Source: Armillaria gallica
Lineage: Eukaryota > Basidiomycota > Agaricomycetes > Agaricales > Physalacriaceae
Assembly (NCBI GenBank): GCA_037576215.1
Contig: JBANDB010000015.1
Location: 2,338,060 to 2,402,059, forward strand
Direction: 5' to 3'
DNA: 64,000 nt
Positions 34,512-45,704 of the stretch are shown here, in pieces. The notes under the pieces were generated by a model. The model had not been told where the DNA came from. It saw nothing but the letters and a program-made list of their open reading frames with translations, and did not search any database. The position numbers were made by a program, and so were the translations under genes. Each line of letters opens with the position of its first letter. Position 1 is the stretch's first letter.

Positions 34512-35711
34512 TTATGTAGCAGGTTGAGTATAGTCGTCATCATCAATAGCAATAATTTCTGGCTCGTCATTCCAGACTTCTGAAGGTATAGTTGCGGTTA
34601 TGTCGATATTGTCGTTCAAGGAAGGCACGAGGTCAGGACCAGGTACGATGACATGTTCACTAGAGGTGATACCGTTCGAATTCTGTTTCGAGGCCTTTGA
34701 CTTCTTACGTTGCTTCTTGGATTTTGAGGTAATAGGGATAGGAAGAGGGTATGTCTCCGATGAAGACGATTGCTCTGGTTGGAGAGTGTCAGACCACACT
34801 GGCACCAGACTCGACCTGAAATCTTGTCAATAACGAATTATCAAAGACAGGCAGATCTCACCAGTCAATTACCATCCCATCGTCTCTGTGAACGAGATGT
34901 CAGCATGTAGACAGAAAACGGGAGTAGCATCTACACACCTGAAAAAGTTCCTCAGGATGTTTAGGCCACAAGACTTCAAGTATTCGCTCTCTAGCTTGAA
35001 CCAATGTTTCCGATTGACAGACCCGTTGGGATTTGATTTCTGACATTCTGGCGGGAGTGGGTGGTACCATTTCGATCCTGCCGTCGTTGGCGTCGTCGAC
35101 GGGGTCGTGTCTGGACCTACGTCAGCCTCTTCAGACTTTGAAGACGTGTCAAATGGATGGGAGCATGGACTTGAGACTGCTACACCCACAGTTTCTTCAT
35201 GAGCGAGCTTCTGCCGCTTGTTCTGTGGTTCCAATGTGACAATGGGTGCATGGATTTCAATGGCTTCGGTGTTGTTCCGGAAATCCGAAGGTGGGTCGTC
35301 ATCATTGGTTGGAGAAGAATATGAAGCTGGAGGTGTATATATGCGGACTGGATTCCAGGGAGCTACAGCATGCAGTGAAGAGTCAGAATTCGCCTTTAGA
35401 GAGTATCCTCCAGCACCAGAGTGGTGACGAGTAAAACTTGCTCTATGGCCTCCTCTGAGTCCTGCATCACGGGAAGATGACCTGCCTCCTTGACTGGCCG
35501 TAGAAATTACTGGAGGAGCCTCTTGTTTCCGTTTGTTGATACATTCATTTGGCTGGTAATCTTCGGCATGAGAGGTCGTTTCCTGAGCTCGTCTGGGTTT
35601 CTCCCCATTCCCTTTGCCAAAATGAGAGAAGCTAGAAGTTGGGTAATGATTCCGTTGTGCATATATATTATATATTATATAAATCTTCTGCTTGATCGGG
35701 TGATTGGGCAC
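34512..35711 (-). CDS. Hypothetical nuclear-type protein, low complexity plus one conserved block
   Basis: Minus-strand exons encode a Gly/Arg/Ser-rich N-terminal part (RGGHRASFTRHHSGAGGYSL), a Pro/Ser/Asp-rich middle with a KRQKL basic stretch, and a conserved-looking block, WFKLESEYLKSCGLNILRNFFR. After a 53-nt intron this continues DDGMVIDW, and after another intron SLVPVWSDTLQPEQSSS. Then come a Lys-rich KSKKQRKKSKASKQ stretch and an acidic tail. I found no convincing ATG; the true start probably lies in an upstream exon before 35720. Basic stretches suggest nuclear localisation. Function is unknown. Confidence 0.45.
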
Positions 35712-36129
35712 TCATAAACCTACTAATTGCTAACAGTCAAGTTGTTGTGGACATGAAGGATGATAAAGAGGATGGCGGTGCTCACCCTCCCGGAGTCGAA
35801 AAGGGCCCTATGCCATTCACTATACCGATGTCACCAATGTTAGTAAGCTTGTACAGATCAAACTGTTCAGTCCAAACCAGTAAAGGGTAAACGAAAAAAT
35901 GGAGATGGCGGAAAAGGCGAGGGGAAGAAACTTCGTACTTTGAGAGGGTCCGGATCGATATCGGCTATACCATGTATGATTATTGTTGCCAGTAGCATTG
36001 TCACACTGCACAGTGTATGAATAGTGTCAGTGTATGATTAGTGTCGATTATTATCGGAGTAACTTTAGTGAGGAAAACTGCTTAAGCAAGGTATGAAGCT
36101 CATGACCAGCTCGCTTCGCACGTGGCTAT
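35712..36129. other. Spacer before the LINE 3' end
   Basis: Includes a short TATAATATATAATATATATG stretch just inside the preceding gene. Beyond possible upstream exons of that gene nothing is recognised. Confidence 0.35.
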
Positions 36130-36471
36130 GTTATTTCTTTTTTTTTTTTGGTGGAGCTTATAAGGTTCTCACAGCTAACAATGTTAGTCTGAGAACCCAG
36201 CTAAATGTGAGGAGTTTCACCTCTTGTGTTTGAGCCACCCTGGGGAAATGCCTTACACACTTTGTGTGGGACTCCTATTATTTTTTAGATATGGTATACC
36301 CACTAAAACCCCAGGCTGCCTGATCCAATCATCTGGCAGCATCTCTTCTTCATATAAACAGCTGCTCCATGTGTGGAGTACTAGTTTAGGGTTTAAGTTC
36401 TCCTTTTTGTTTGTGTAGGTTCTTGCAATTTGGCAGTCAAGTGTTAGCCTTTGGTTAATACTGGAGACCCA

Positions 36472-39368
36472 TCAATTATGAATTTCTGTTTTTGAGTGCC
36501 ATTTTGTCTTGTCATTTTGCTTGGCAATCCGTCGTTCACAGCATAGTTTCCATATTAGAAAAGCTGATTCTGATATTAGGATGCGGTATAGTCTATTTTT
36601 GCCATATAATAGTTTATTGTTTTTATTGTGAAATTGTGCAAGACCACATGCAAGAATTTTTCCATATGTGATCTGTGGCCATTGGTTTTCAGTGTTTTCC
36701 CATAGCTGTTCACAGAGTTTCCATATAATATTTTGGGCAGGTATCTGTCTGCAGTCTATTAATATATGTTCTAATGATTCTTCTGCCCCACATTTCAGAC
36801 ATATTGCTCGGTGTGAGTAATTTGGTATATTATCCCAGTATCTCCTACATTTATATGCATTATGTAGCATCATCCATAGAAAGTTTCTTATTGTCCTTGT
36901 TATATCTTTGCTTCTTATTGATAGCCATATCTGTGAATCTGTTGGTGTGTGTCTGCTTAGATCCTTTGCAGCATATCAGGTTATGTCCAGATTGATCATA
37001 GTTGATTTACGTTCTTTTGTTATGGTTTTTTTCCTAATTGCTTTATATGCTGTGGCTTGTGTTAGGCAAGAGAGCTTTACTCCTTGGAGATTAAGCTGTA
37101 TTGGAGTTCTGAGATTTACTTTAGAGCAGCTTGTTTCTTTTTGTCCTTTTATTGCTTGTTGATTTGCTTCTTTATTTTCTATATTATTTATGTGATTGTC
37201 TGCATATATAAAGAGGGTATTTGATCCTCTTTGTCTTAACCATGCAACTGTTCTTTTGATTTCATAGGCATTTTTTACTCCAATCCATTCTTTATCTTCA
37301 TAGTAAGGTAGTGAGCTAGTTATTGCATTTATCATATACTTAGATTTTAATTCAATTTTTAGTTGAATGTCTTTGGGTATTTTGCAGGCAGTGTATTCTG
37401 CAGCATATAATTCACCTGTTTTAGTGTTTTGGTTCGGTCCTGGGACTCTGCATGCTTTATTTATAATATTATCTTTGTTGATCCATATTCCACTTCCTGC
37501 TTGGGCATTTATGTCTCCATTCATTTTACAAACTCCGTTTGTGTATACTGTTATGATATTATTTCTTGTTTTTCTTGGTATAGATACATCCTTAAGATTA
37601 TCTTCTGTAGCTGTGAATATTCATAGTGCATTATGAATTTTGTTTGATGTTGGCAGTCTATACTCAAAGGTTTTTATAGGATTATCACTGTTTTCTTGTG
37701 ATTCCTTATCTAAAGTTTCTTCACTTTCATATCCATCATCATTCTGTGGTCTCCAGTGTGTGGGTATCTCATTTAGCAGTTTTTTCACTATTAGTAGACA
37801 TTTTGCAGGGTTTGCGCAGCCTTTGCATCTTTCTGCTTTACACTTATTACATTTGCATTTTTTGCCTGATGTCTTGTGGTTATTTGGTTGATTTGCTGTT
37901 ATGTTTATTGCATCTCCTACAGTGTATATTTTATGGTTCTCTCGGAGACATTTGCCTTGTTTTGAATTTGTTATCCTGTTGGTTTTTGCTGATGATGCAT
38001 TATAATACCATAGTGGCATTTTGCCTTTTCCTTCATTTGTGAGAGTTTGTGCATCAATTTTAAGATTGTATTCTTTAGCTTGTTTTACTATTTGTATAAG
38101 GTCTTGTGATAAGCTAGTATTTTGTTTTGTTGTGACATTCCATGATTGAAGAAACATATTCATTTTTATATTGTTATCTATTTTTTTATGTTTATATGAT
38201 ACATTCATTGCATATAGTGCATGTGCAGTATTTTGCCATGTAGCTTGGTTGGAGTTATTGCATAGTAGTGACTTAAGAGTAATTAGCATGATTGCTTTGT
38301 TTCTTGATTGAAGATCTAGTAGATTCTTTCCACCTTGGTTTTTTGGTGCATAAAGTGTTTCTAGACTTACTGGTGATGATTTAGCATCATTCCACATGAA
38401 GTTGCGGATTTTTTTGGTTAAGATAGTTTCAATATGGTTTGGCATGCCTTGGACTTTAGTTAGAAATTGTGTTCCATTTCCTACAACCAGTTGTATTATA
38501 TAGCTACGTCTTTCTAGTGTTGGATGACTCTTATTCCATTGTGCTAGTGATTTGTCAATTTTTTCTATTATTGGTGTCTAAGGTGTTGCATTATCTATGT
38601 TGTTTCCAATCCAGCAGCCAAGGGAGCATATTGTTTCACCTTCTTGGACAATGTGGATGTTGTGTGGTATTTTGTTATCATATTTATTTAATTGTCTTGA
38701 TCTGTAGACTGTTTCTCTATATTTTTTTGTACCTATTGGTATACATTTTGTCTTTTCAATATTAAATTTTGCTCTTGAGGCCAGACACCATTCTGTAAGA
38801 GTTTTTTGTAGTTCATTAAAGGAGTCATTTTCTGATAAGTAAACTGTTGTATCATCTGTGAAGAGTTTTGTTATGAGATTATCTACTGATCCTGGTATAT
38901 GTAGATCTTGGATATTTGAGTCACGTAGCATACATGCCAATGGCTCAATTGCAATGTTAAACAGGAGACATGATAGGGGGTCACCCTGTCTTACCCCTCT
39001 AGTTACTGTATATGGCTGACTTAATTCTCCATTGATGATTACAATTGTTTTTGCTTGATTATATAAGGATTTGACAGTGTTGATAAAGTGGTTGTGAATA
39101 TTACATGCTGCCATTGTTTTCTATAGGTAGTCATGTGCTATTTTATCATATGCTTTTTCTTGATCTAAGGCAATAATTACACCATTCTGCTCTGATGCTT
39201 CTGCATATTGGATTGTTAACTTTGATAACATTGTTTGGTCAAATATATTGCGTCCTTTAATAAATCCTGCTTGGTCTTCATGTATTATATCTGGTGCTAT
39301 GTTTGCAAGTTTTATTGCTAGTGTTTTGATAAAGATTTTGTAATCACTGTTTAGAAGAGTTATTGGTC
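36472..39368 (-). pseudogene. LINE coding region, part 2: reverse transcriptase, RNase H, C-terminal segment
   Basis: A single minus-strand frame. It picks up at NYRPITLLNSDYKIF (RT motif), then DQAGFIKGRNIFDQ, VIIALDQEKAYDKI, GVRQGDPLSCLLFNIAIEPL and FTDDTTVYL (the catalytic FxDD). A thumb and linker follow, with a Cys/His cluster CKCNKCKAERCKGC. RNase H is seen as NGDINAQAGSGIWIN, TGELYAAEYTA and YADNHINNIENKEAN. The end is AICLKCGAEESLEHILIDC. In-frame stops are TAG 39121, TAG 38578, TGA 37621 and TGA 36976; the frame never shifts. The segment joins 48736-51062 once the LTR element is removed. Confidence 0.8.
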
Positions 39369-39373
39369 GATAG

Positions 39374-39881
39374 TGTAAGACCCGAACTCCAACCAAAAGG
39401 TGAATAGATCGGCTGTATCGCGTTCGTACAGTCACCGTCTAGCCCTTGTGGATGATTGGCGCTCGAAGACTCACTTTAGGAGCTCTTAGCAGAGTGGGGA
39501 GTGTTCGGTATGAATAAACTTTAGCTCAAAGCTAGGGAAATACAGGCTTTGAGTAAACTACTTATATACTAAAGTCAAGGTCCGTAAACGGTACTAAGAT
39601 GAGGCTATCGTGTTAGAAAGTGAATAAGCCAAGTACACGATAGCCGAGAAATAAGAGGTGCTCAAGGCGTGCTAAGTCGTATTGAGTACGTGTCGCATAT
39701 TCGTTGGTCGAATGTGACGTGTGGAGTACGTGTTGCGTACATGTCGACCGAGTGTGACGTGTTAGCGATGTGAAGATTTATGAAGGCTCCCCGGGAGTCG
39801 CGGATCTAAAGATAGTGAGTCATCTTATCTTATCTGTCGAAGATAAGATAAGATGTAAGAAAAAATGAATAAATCGTAACA
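39374..39881 (-). repeat. 3' LTR of the chromovirus
   Basis: 508 bp, identical by eye to the copy at 48223-48730. Contains the same GATA palindrome (39822-39854), a hairpin GGCTATCGTGT/ACACGATAGCC and the TATA sequence. Confidence 0.95.
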
Positions 39882-39892
39882 TTACCCCCCCG
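39882..39892 (-). promoter_or_regulatory. Polypurine tract
   Basis: GCGGGGGGGTAA on the minus strand directly precedes the 3' LTR. This is the expected plus-strand primer site. Confidence 0.65.
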
Positions 39893-40433
39893 CTAGGGCA
39901 GGTGTCCCAACTGCCAGTACATCGGCGTTCCGTCTGCGTCATCGTCATGCCGTCCCTAGAGATCTCATGCTCAATAGCAGAGTTTTCGAAGAAATGTCAT
40001 ATGGGCTGCAGCTTGCTCCAAAGGCCTTGTTCGCCCAGAGGAGGAGAGGATTTTCCATATGGTGGTGACGCGAGTGGTAAACTAGACCCGTATGTCTCGT
40101 TGAGCAGGCCTGATTATGCGCATCTGTCAGTGGATCGGCGTTCCGTCTTGATTTTATCATTGTCTGTCTCGTAAAACTTCCAGCGTTTTACGGGCGATGC
40201 CATACGCGCTGCAGCTTGTCCTGGGGGCCTTGTTCGCCTTCCAGGCATGGGGGATTTTTCGTATGACAGCAATGAGAGGGATCAAGAAGGGATCCATATG
40301 CGCGGTAGACGGATTTTTGTGTTTGCGCGTTAGTAGTCGTAAAGGTCATGAGTGTGGATGCATCCATTGTCGTAAAAGTTCGTGAGTGAGGGCCCGTTGG
40401 CTATCCCCCGTTGTAGGGCTCGACTGTGTTTGT

Positions 40434-42443
40434 TTATGGGATTTCTGTTGCTTCGTACGGCGACTTCGAGCTTGTCGAGGGATCGTCGTTGCCACCAAAC
40501 CAATCCCAGTCGAGTGCTTGGTCGTACCAGATTTTTCGACCAGTGAATGGGTCTGTATAAGACTGCCAATCTCCTGTCTCTTGCCTGGTGCGGTTCACTT
40601 CTTCTGCGCGGTATTTGTCGACTAGTTCGTCGGCATCCATGTCGTTTTCCTTTACCCAGCTGTTGGATTCGGGTCCATATCCCTTCCATTTCACGAAGTA
40701 GTCTGTAGTCCAGCGCCATGGTTCGCCAGCCCTTCCTCGGACCTTCCGGTCTCTATGCTCGAGAACCTGCTCGATTTCATAGTGCTCCTCCCCGTCGATA
40801 AGATCGGGTGGTGGCGGAGGCGGCTGTTCCTGGTTAGGGAATGCGGGTGGCACATAGGGTGTTAGGAGTGATTCGTTGAATACTGGATGGATATGCCAGC
40901 CTATGGGGAGTTTTAATTTGTACGCCGAAGCTCCGATCTTGGCGATGATACGGAAGGGACCCGTTTTTTTATCTGCAAGTTTTTTCTTCGGACGTGGGAG
41001 TGCCAGATTGCTCGTGTCGAGCCACACTTCGTCTCCCACCGAGTAATCAACTGCAGGTCTTTTCTTTTTGTCGTATTGGGCTTTCATCTGGTCGGCGGCT
41101 TTCTCGAGTGCTCGCTTTGCCTCGGCGTGGATTTTCTGCATATCTGAAACGAAAGTGTTTGAGGCCGGTGTTCTGAAGGGTGCTTGGGGTCGTACGGCAC
41201 CAGGGAGGACCTCGACGATATAGCCATGGGTAACCTCGAAGGGACTTTTACCCGTTGCGGAGTGGGTGCGGTTATTGTGGGCGAAAGCCGCGAGAGAGAG
41301 CCATTCTACCCAGTCATTCTGGCGGTGATTGACGAAGATCCGGAGGTATTTTTCAACCTCCTGATTCACTCGCTCAGTCTGTCCGTCAGTTTGTGGGTGG
41401 TAGGCGGTGGATGCGTTTGCCTTGATTTGAAGCAAGTCATAAAGGTCTTTCATGAACTTGGATACAAACACGGTGCCTCGGTCGCTGATAACGACCTGGG
41501 GCATCCCATGTTTGGCGTAAACTTGGTCTCGTAGGATTTTGGCCCACCCTTCCGATGACATCTCCGTAGTGCATGCGACCGGTATGATTTCCTTAGAGAA
41601 GCGATCGACGATCATTAGGATCGCGTCGAAGCCTTGACTCTTTGGTAAACCAGTTACCATGTCGACGGAGATATGAGTCCAGGGTCGGGAGGGTATTGCG
41701 TTGGGATGTAGCGGTGCTGCTTTTGCTTGAGTGCTCGATTTCGTTCGTTGGCACGTTTCGCAGCCGCGGACATAATCCTCTATGTCTTTCTTCATCCTAG
41801 GCCACCAATATTCTCGTAAGACGAGTTCTTTAGTCTTTTCTATGCCGGGGTGTCCCGCCGTGATGTGGTCATGAACTTGTGAGATAATCTCGCCTCTTAA
41901 CGATTGGTCGGAGGGAACGTAAATGCGGGAATCGTAATAGATTAACCCGTCATTCATTTTCAGTCCTCGGTCGTGGTTTAGGGAGGTCGCAATGTTCTTG
42001 TCCCATCGGTGGTGGTCGAGCGTGGCTTGCTTTATCTTGGAATGGGTTTCCTCGATAGTGGGCATGACTAGGGCCCGGAAATGCTCGGGTTTGAGGACGA
42101 TGACCTCGTCGTTGTCCTCCTTTCCTTGCTCGTGATCTGCTCTGCGACTAAGTAAGTCGGCTTTCTTGTTTGCGGTTCCAGATTTGTGGTGAAGCGTGAA
42201 ATGATATTCGGCCAGCTCAGTTACCCACCGCGCTTGTCGCCGGTTGAGTTTCTGGGGTTTTCGGAAATACTGGAGGTTTTGGTGGTCCGTCCATATTTCG
42301 AAGTCCTGAACTGCGCCCATCAGATAGTGCCTCCACTCGTCGGCGCGATCATTATCGCGAGCAGCTCTTTGTCGTAAATTTCGTAATTTCGTTCTGTCGT
42401 GGTGAGGATTTGGATAAAAATGCGACCGGGCGCCATTTTCCAT
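40434..42443 (-). CDS. Pol, second part: RNase H end, integrase, chromodomain
   Basis: The frame resumes at DEWRHYLMGAVQDFEIWTDH (RNase H). The integrase zinc finger is seen in VHDHITAGHPGIEKT and CETCQRTK, and the catalytic D-D-E in SVDMVTGLP, VISDRGTVF and TDGQTERVNQEVE. Then come SPFEVTHGY, the GPFRI module, and a C-terminal chromodomain (YEIEQVLEHRDRK, YFVKWKGYGPESNSWVKEND). The chromodomain defines this as a chromovirus that likely targets modified histones. Between this and the previous part two single-base deletions about 55 nt apart break pol (42352-42443). Confidence 0.85.
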   Translation of the reverse strand: MENGARSHFYPNPHHDRTKLRNLRQRAARDNDRADEWRHYLMGAVQDFEIWTDHQNLQYFRKPQKLNRRQARWVTELAEYHFTLHHKSGTANKKADLLSRRADHEQGKEDNDEVIVLKPEHFRALVMPTIEETHSKIKQATLDHHRWDKNIATSLNHDRGLKMNDGLIYYDSRIYVPSDQSLRGEIISQVHDHITAGHPGIEKTKELVLREYWWPRMKKDIEDYVRGCETCQRTKSSTQAKAAPLHPNAIPSRPWTHISVDMVTGLPKSQGFDAILMIVDRFSKEIIPVACTTEMSSEGWAKILRDQVYAKHGMPQVVISDRGTVFVSKFMKDLYDLLQIKANASTAYHPQTDGQTERVNQEVEKYLRIFVNHRQNDWVEWLSLAAFAHNNRTHSATGKSPFEVTHGYIVEVLPGAVRPQAPFRTPASNTFVSDMQKIHAEAKRALEKAADQMKAQYDKKKRPAVDYSVGDEVWLDTSNLALPRPKKKLADKKTGPFRIIAKIGASAYKLKLPIGWHIHPVFNESLLTPYVPPAFPNQEQPPPPPPDLIDGEEHYEIEQVLEHRDRKVRGRAGEPWRWTTDYFVKWKGYGPESNSWVKENDMDADELVDKYRAEEVNRTRQETGDWQSYTDPFTGRKIWYDQALDWDWFGGNDDPSTSSKSPYEATEIP

Positions 42444-45400
42444 CCTGCTCCTGCGTCAATACCGCACCTATCGCTCCCTCACTTGCATCTGCTTCTATGC
42501 GGAATTTTCCGCCGTCGGTGGGTATTGCCAGTACCACTTCCTCGGCTAATAGGCGTTTCAATTCTTCAAACGCGTCCTGTTGCGCTTTTCCCCATTTCCA
42601 CGGATCGTTTCCTGTCAGCTGGGTCATTGGTTTGACAACCCTGCTGTATCCTTTGATGAAACGTCTGTAGAAATTGGTAAAGCCTAAGAACGACTGGAGT
42701 TGTACTTTCTTGATTGGGACTGGCCATTCCGCGATCCCTGCGATTTTGACTGGGTCCATGCGGATATTCCCTTCGCTGATGATGACTCCGAGATATTCCG
42801 TCTCCAAGGTTTCGAACTCGCACTTTTCCGCTTTAAGGAATAGCTTGTTCTTTCGGAGAAGCCTTAGAACTTCGCGCGTGATGCGGCGATGCTCTTCCTT
42901 GGTTTTGGACATGATGAGGATGTCATCAAGGTAAATGGTGACGGCGCCTGATGCAATGAGATTTTTGAAAATGTCGTTCATCATCCATTGGAAGGTGGCA
43001 GGCGAATTGGTGAGCCCGAAGAACATAACCGTGGGTTCGAACAACCCGCGATTAGTTCTGAATGCCGCCTTCCACTCGTCGCCACTTTTGATGCGTACGT
43101 TGTTGTATCCCCATCGAACGTCAAGCTTGGAAAAATATTTAGCCCCCCGCAACTTGTCCATTAGTTCTGAGATTAAGGGAAGAGGATAACGGTTTTTAAT
43201 CGTCATCTCGTTGAGTTTCCTATAATCCTGGACTGGTCGCAGCTTGCCATCCTTCTTTTTAACGAAGAAGAATGGTGAAGCCATGGGTGACTTTGATGGC
43301 CGTATTCGTCCACTCGAGAGGTTCTCGTCTAAGAACTTGTCGAGTTCTGCTTGTTCGTTCCGGTTCAAAGGGTATACCTTGCAGTCTAGATTGGCGCTCG
43401 CATTTGGAATGAGTTCGATGGCGTGGTCCCACGTTTTTGGACTAGGAAGTTCATCGAAGCTGTCTTTGCTGAACAGATCGTTGAAATCCCGACACCATTC
43501 TGGGACCATCTCTTCGAACGTCTTGGTCTCCTTGTCTGCGTTGGCCGCGGCAGCTAAGTCATTGGCGTGATGCGCACGTATGAGAATAGCCCGCGTAAAA
43601 TCTATTGCGAGGATAGTGTCCCCTTCTTCCAGTTCCTCGTCCCACTTGTCGTCGGGATCCGCATCAGGTAATGTGAATGGGTTTTTACGGCATTCGCATC
43701 GTGCAAACGTTAATCCTCCAGTCTTCCAATTGATGATCGGATTATGCCGGGCTAACCAATCGTGACCAAGGAAGATCTCCTTATCACCGAGATCTGTTAC
43801 GGCTAGATCTATTCGTTCAGAATGATCCCCGATTTTGAGTTCGATCTCGGCGTATTCGGTGATTGATCCTCCCGAGTTCTTGGTTCCGTCGGCATTATAG
43901 ACTGGGATTGGAGCGGCCGTTGGTCGAGTCGGGATGTTATGTCGTCTGACGAACTTTTGATTGATGGCGCTACTGGTGCATCCGCTGTCTACCAACGCGG
44001 TTGTAGAGATATTGGAAATTGTTCCTGGAGCCCCGAGCATGACGGGGATCACCAGGTCTTTTCCTTTATCGCTCAATGCGCTGATAAGTCGCTTCGGCTC
44101 CTGTAGCTCGTGGAGCCACCAGAGTGCGTCGACTCGCTTCATCCCCCTCATTGCTTCGATCATTGAGTCAACGACCTCTTCTGCGCGTGCCTTGTGAATC
44201 CAGTTTTTAAGAATTGCCTTTGCTTCTGACTCCGTCCGCGCTTGTACTACGCCGCGTAGAGTCCACTCTGCTCCGAATGGTTTGAGCCATTCTCTATAGG
44301 TCTGTCCCTTTGTATAGGTTCGGGACAGTTGCGGGACCTCTTCAACCTTCGCGTCGCCCCATACGGGCGCGACTACCGTCGGTGAGGTCACCGCATTTTC
44401 TAAGTCTAAAGGGATTAAATTAGCGTTCTTGTTCGTCATGAAACTGGTAATGTCCTCGTGGTCAGGTACTTCAATAAAAGCTACCTGATGCCCCCTTTGC
44501 ACTGCCTGGGCGCTAGCAGCTTCCAAACCTGCGGCTTTCTGGTCGGTCGTGGAACGGGAGGCGCTTTCCTCGAAGGCGTCGTCTCGTGAAGAGACAACAG
44601 GTTGGGCTGACACCGCTGGACGACGATTGCCTGCGCTTCTCACCGTCGACGAGTGGTCGCCTTCGCCTTGTTCCTTCGGGCCCGTCTCTGTGATGACCGG
44701 GACCCTCGTTTCATTCGGCGTTCCCCCTTCGTCGGGTCGCCCTACGTCTCGATAGGCGTTGGCAACTGATCGGGGGCACTTACCCGACTCCGGGTCGTCC
44801 ATCTTCGGGACCGAGGGCAATACCCCCGTCGTGTCCGTCGTCGTCTTCAGGACGGAGGGCAAATAGACCCCTCCGTGTTCTTTGGCTAGAGTCTTGGCGT
44901 CGCGATCTCTGTCGTTCGAGGCCTCATCTAAAGAGCTCAAGTCAACTGTGTTGCACTTAGCTTGTCCAGTGTTGCGGGAGCTGGTCTCCGTCGGAGTCTT
45001 GGCGTGATACGTGGCCTCATCCGGTGATGCTGTCATCAGAGCCCCGTCGTGGGATTTACACTCTGCAGCCCGTGTGCAAGTCTCTTTTCCCAGAGGAGGT
45101 TTCGCCGAAGCTATTCCCTCGAAACTCCCTGCGCGGCAGGGACTCCGTAGAGCTGCAATTTCAGGTAGAGGACGTTTACGCGGGAGCGTAGCTGTCTGCT
45201 CTCCTGCCCCATCCGGTCGAACATTCGTCACTGCGGCTTGAAACTCCTCTATGGGAGGCCTCGACTGGTGCTTCGCCGTTATGATAGGTGGCGATCTGGT
45301 GGTCGCCTTGCCGTCCGCTTTCGCCTGTACTAGGTTACTTGCCAAACGCTGAACCGATAGCTCATTGACTACCGCGTCCGTTATCGTGGATGGTCCCTCC

Positions 45401-45672
45401 ATCACGACCGTCGTCGGAGTCTTGGCGTTATACGTGGCCTCATCCGGTGGTCCTAAGTCGCCTTTGTGGTCGTCCTTAGCTTGTCCAGTGTTGCGGGAGC
45501 TGGTCTCCGTAGGTCGAACCGATAGCTCTGTGACTACCGCGTTCCCTGGTTGATTCTTGCTTGGTTTCTGGCCTGGTTGCGAAGTCGCGGGTATATTCGA
45601 ATGCGCGGTTGTTACTACAGGCGGTGTATAAGTACATGAGTGAAATGAGAATGGCGTACCAGCCGAAACCAA
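42352..45672 (-). CDS. Pol, first part: protease, reverse transcriptase, start of RNase H
   Basis: A long low-complexity linker comes first. The aspartic protease follows (ALVDSGCTSSAINQKFV, the DSG active site), then IFLGHDWLARHNPIINW. RT motifs are RPVQDYRKLNEMTIKNRYPL, FSKLDVRWGYNNVRI, FGLTNSPATFQWMMND and the catalytic YLDDILIMS. RNase H starts at IEADASEGAIGAVLTQ. After SKS the frame is lost by a one-base deletion, giving a stop at 42352. Translation from gag probably uses -1 slippage at GGTAAAAGAG (AAAA at 45720-45723), where a Lys codon can re-pair. Confidence 0.85.
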   Translation of the reverse strand: MVSAGTPFSFHSCTYTPPVVTTAHSNIPATSQPGQKPSKNQPGNAVVTELSVRPTETSSRNTGQAKDDHKGDLGPPDEATYNAKTPTTVVMEGPSTITDAVVNELSVQRLASNLVQAKADGKATTRSPPIITAKHQSRPPIEEFQAAVTNVRPDGAGEQTATLPRKRPLPEIAALRSPCRAGSFEGIASAKPPLGKETCTRAAECKSHDGALMTASPDEATYHAKTPTETSSRNTGQAKCNTVDLSSLDEASNDRDRDAKTLAKEHGGVYLPSVLKTTTDTTGVLPSVPKMDDPESGKCPRSVANAYRDVGRPDEGGTPNETRVPVITETGPKEQGEGDHSSTVRSAGNRRPAVSAQPVVSSRDDAFEESASRSTTDQKAAGLEAASAQAVQRGHQVAFIEVPDHEDITSFMTNKNANLIPLDLENAVTSPTVVAPVWGDAKVEEVPQLSRTYTKGQTYREWLKPFGAEWTLRGVVQARTESEAKAILKNWIHKARAEEVVDSMIEAMRGMKRVDALWWLHELQEPKRLISALSDKGKDLVIPVMLGAPGTISNISTTALVDSGCTSSAINQKFVRRHNIPTRPTAAPIPVYNADGTKNSGGSITEYAEIELKIGDHSERIDLAVTDLGDKEIFLGHDWLARHNPIINWKTGGLTFARCECRKNPFTLPDADPDDKWDEELEEGDTILAIDFTRAILIRAHHANDLAAAANADKETKTFEEMVPEWCRDFNDLFSKDSFDELPSPKTWDHAIELIPNASANLDCKVYPLNRNEQAELDKFLDENLSSGRIRPSKSPMASPFFFVKKKDGKLRPVQDYRKLNEMTIKNRYPLPLISELMDKLRGAKYFSKLDVRWGYNNVRIKSGDEWKAAFRTNRGLFEPTVMFFGLTNSPATFQWMMNDIFKNLIASGAVTIYLDDILIMSKTKEEHRRITREVLRLLRKNKLFLKAEKCEFETLETEYLGVIISEGNIRMDPVKIAGIAEWPVPIKKVQLQSFLGFTNFYRRFIKGYSRVVKPMTQLTGNDPWKWGKAQQDAFEELKRLLAEEVVLAIPTDGGKFRIEADASEGAIGAVLTQEQDGKWRPVAFLSKSSPRQNEITKFTTKSCSR

Positions 45673-45704
45673 GTCCTGAGCCGCCGAATAGATTGAATCG
45701 TTAT

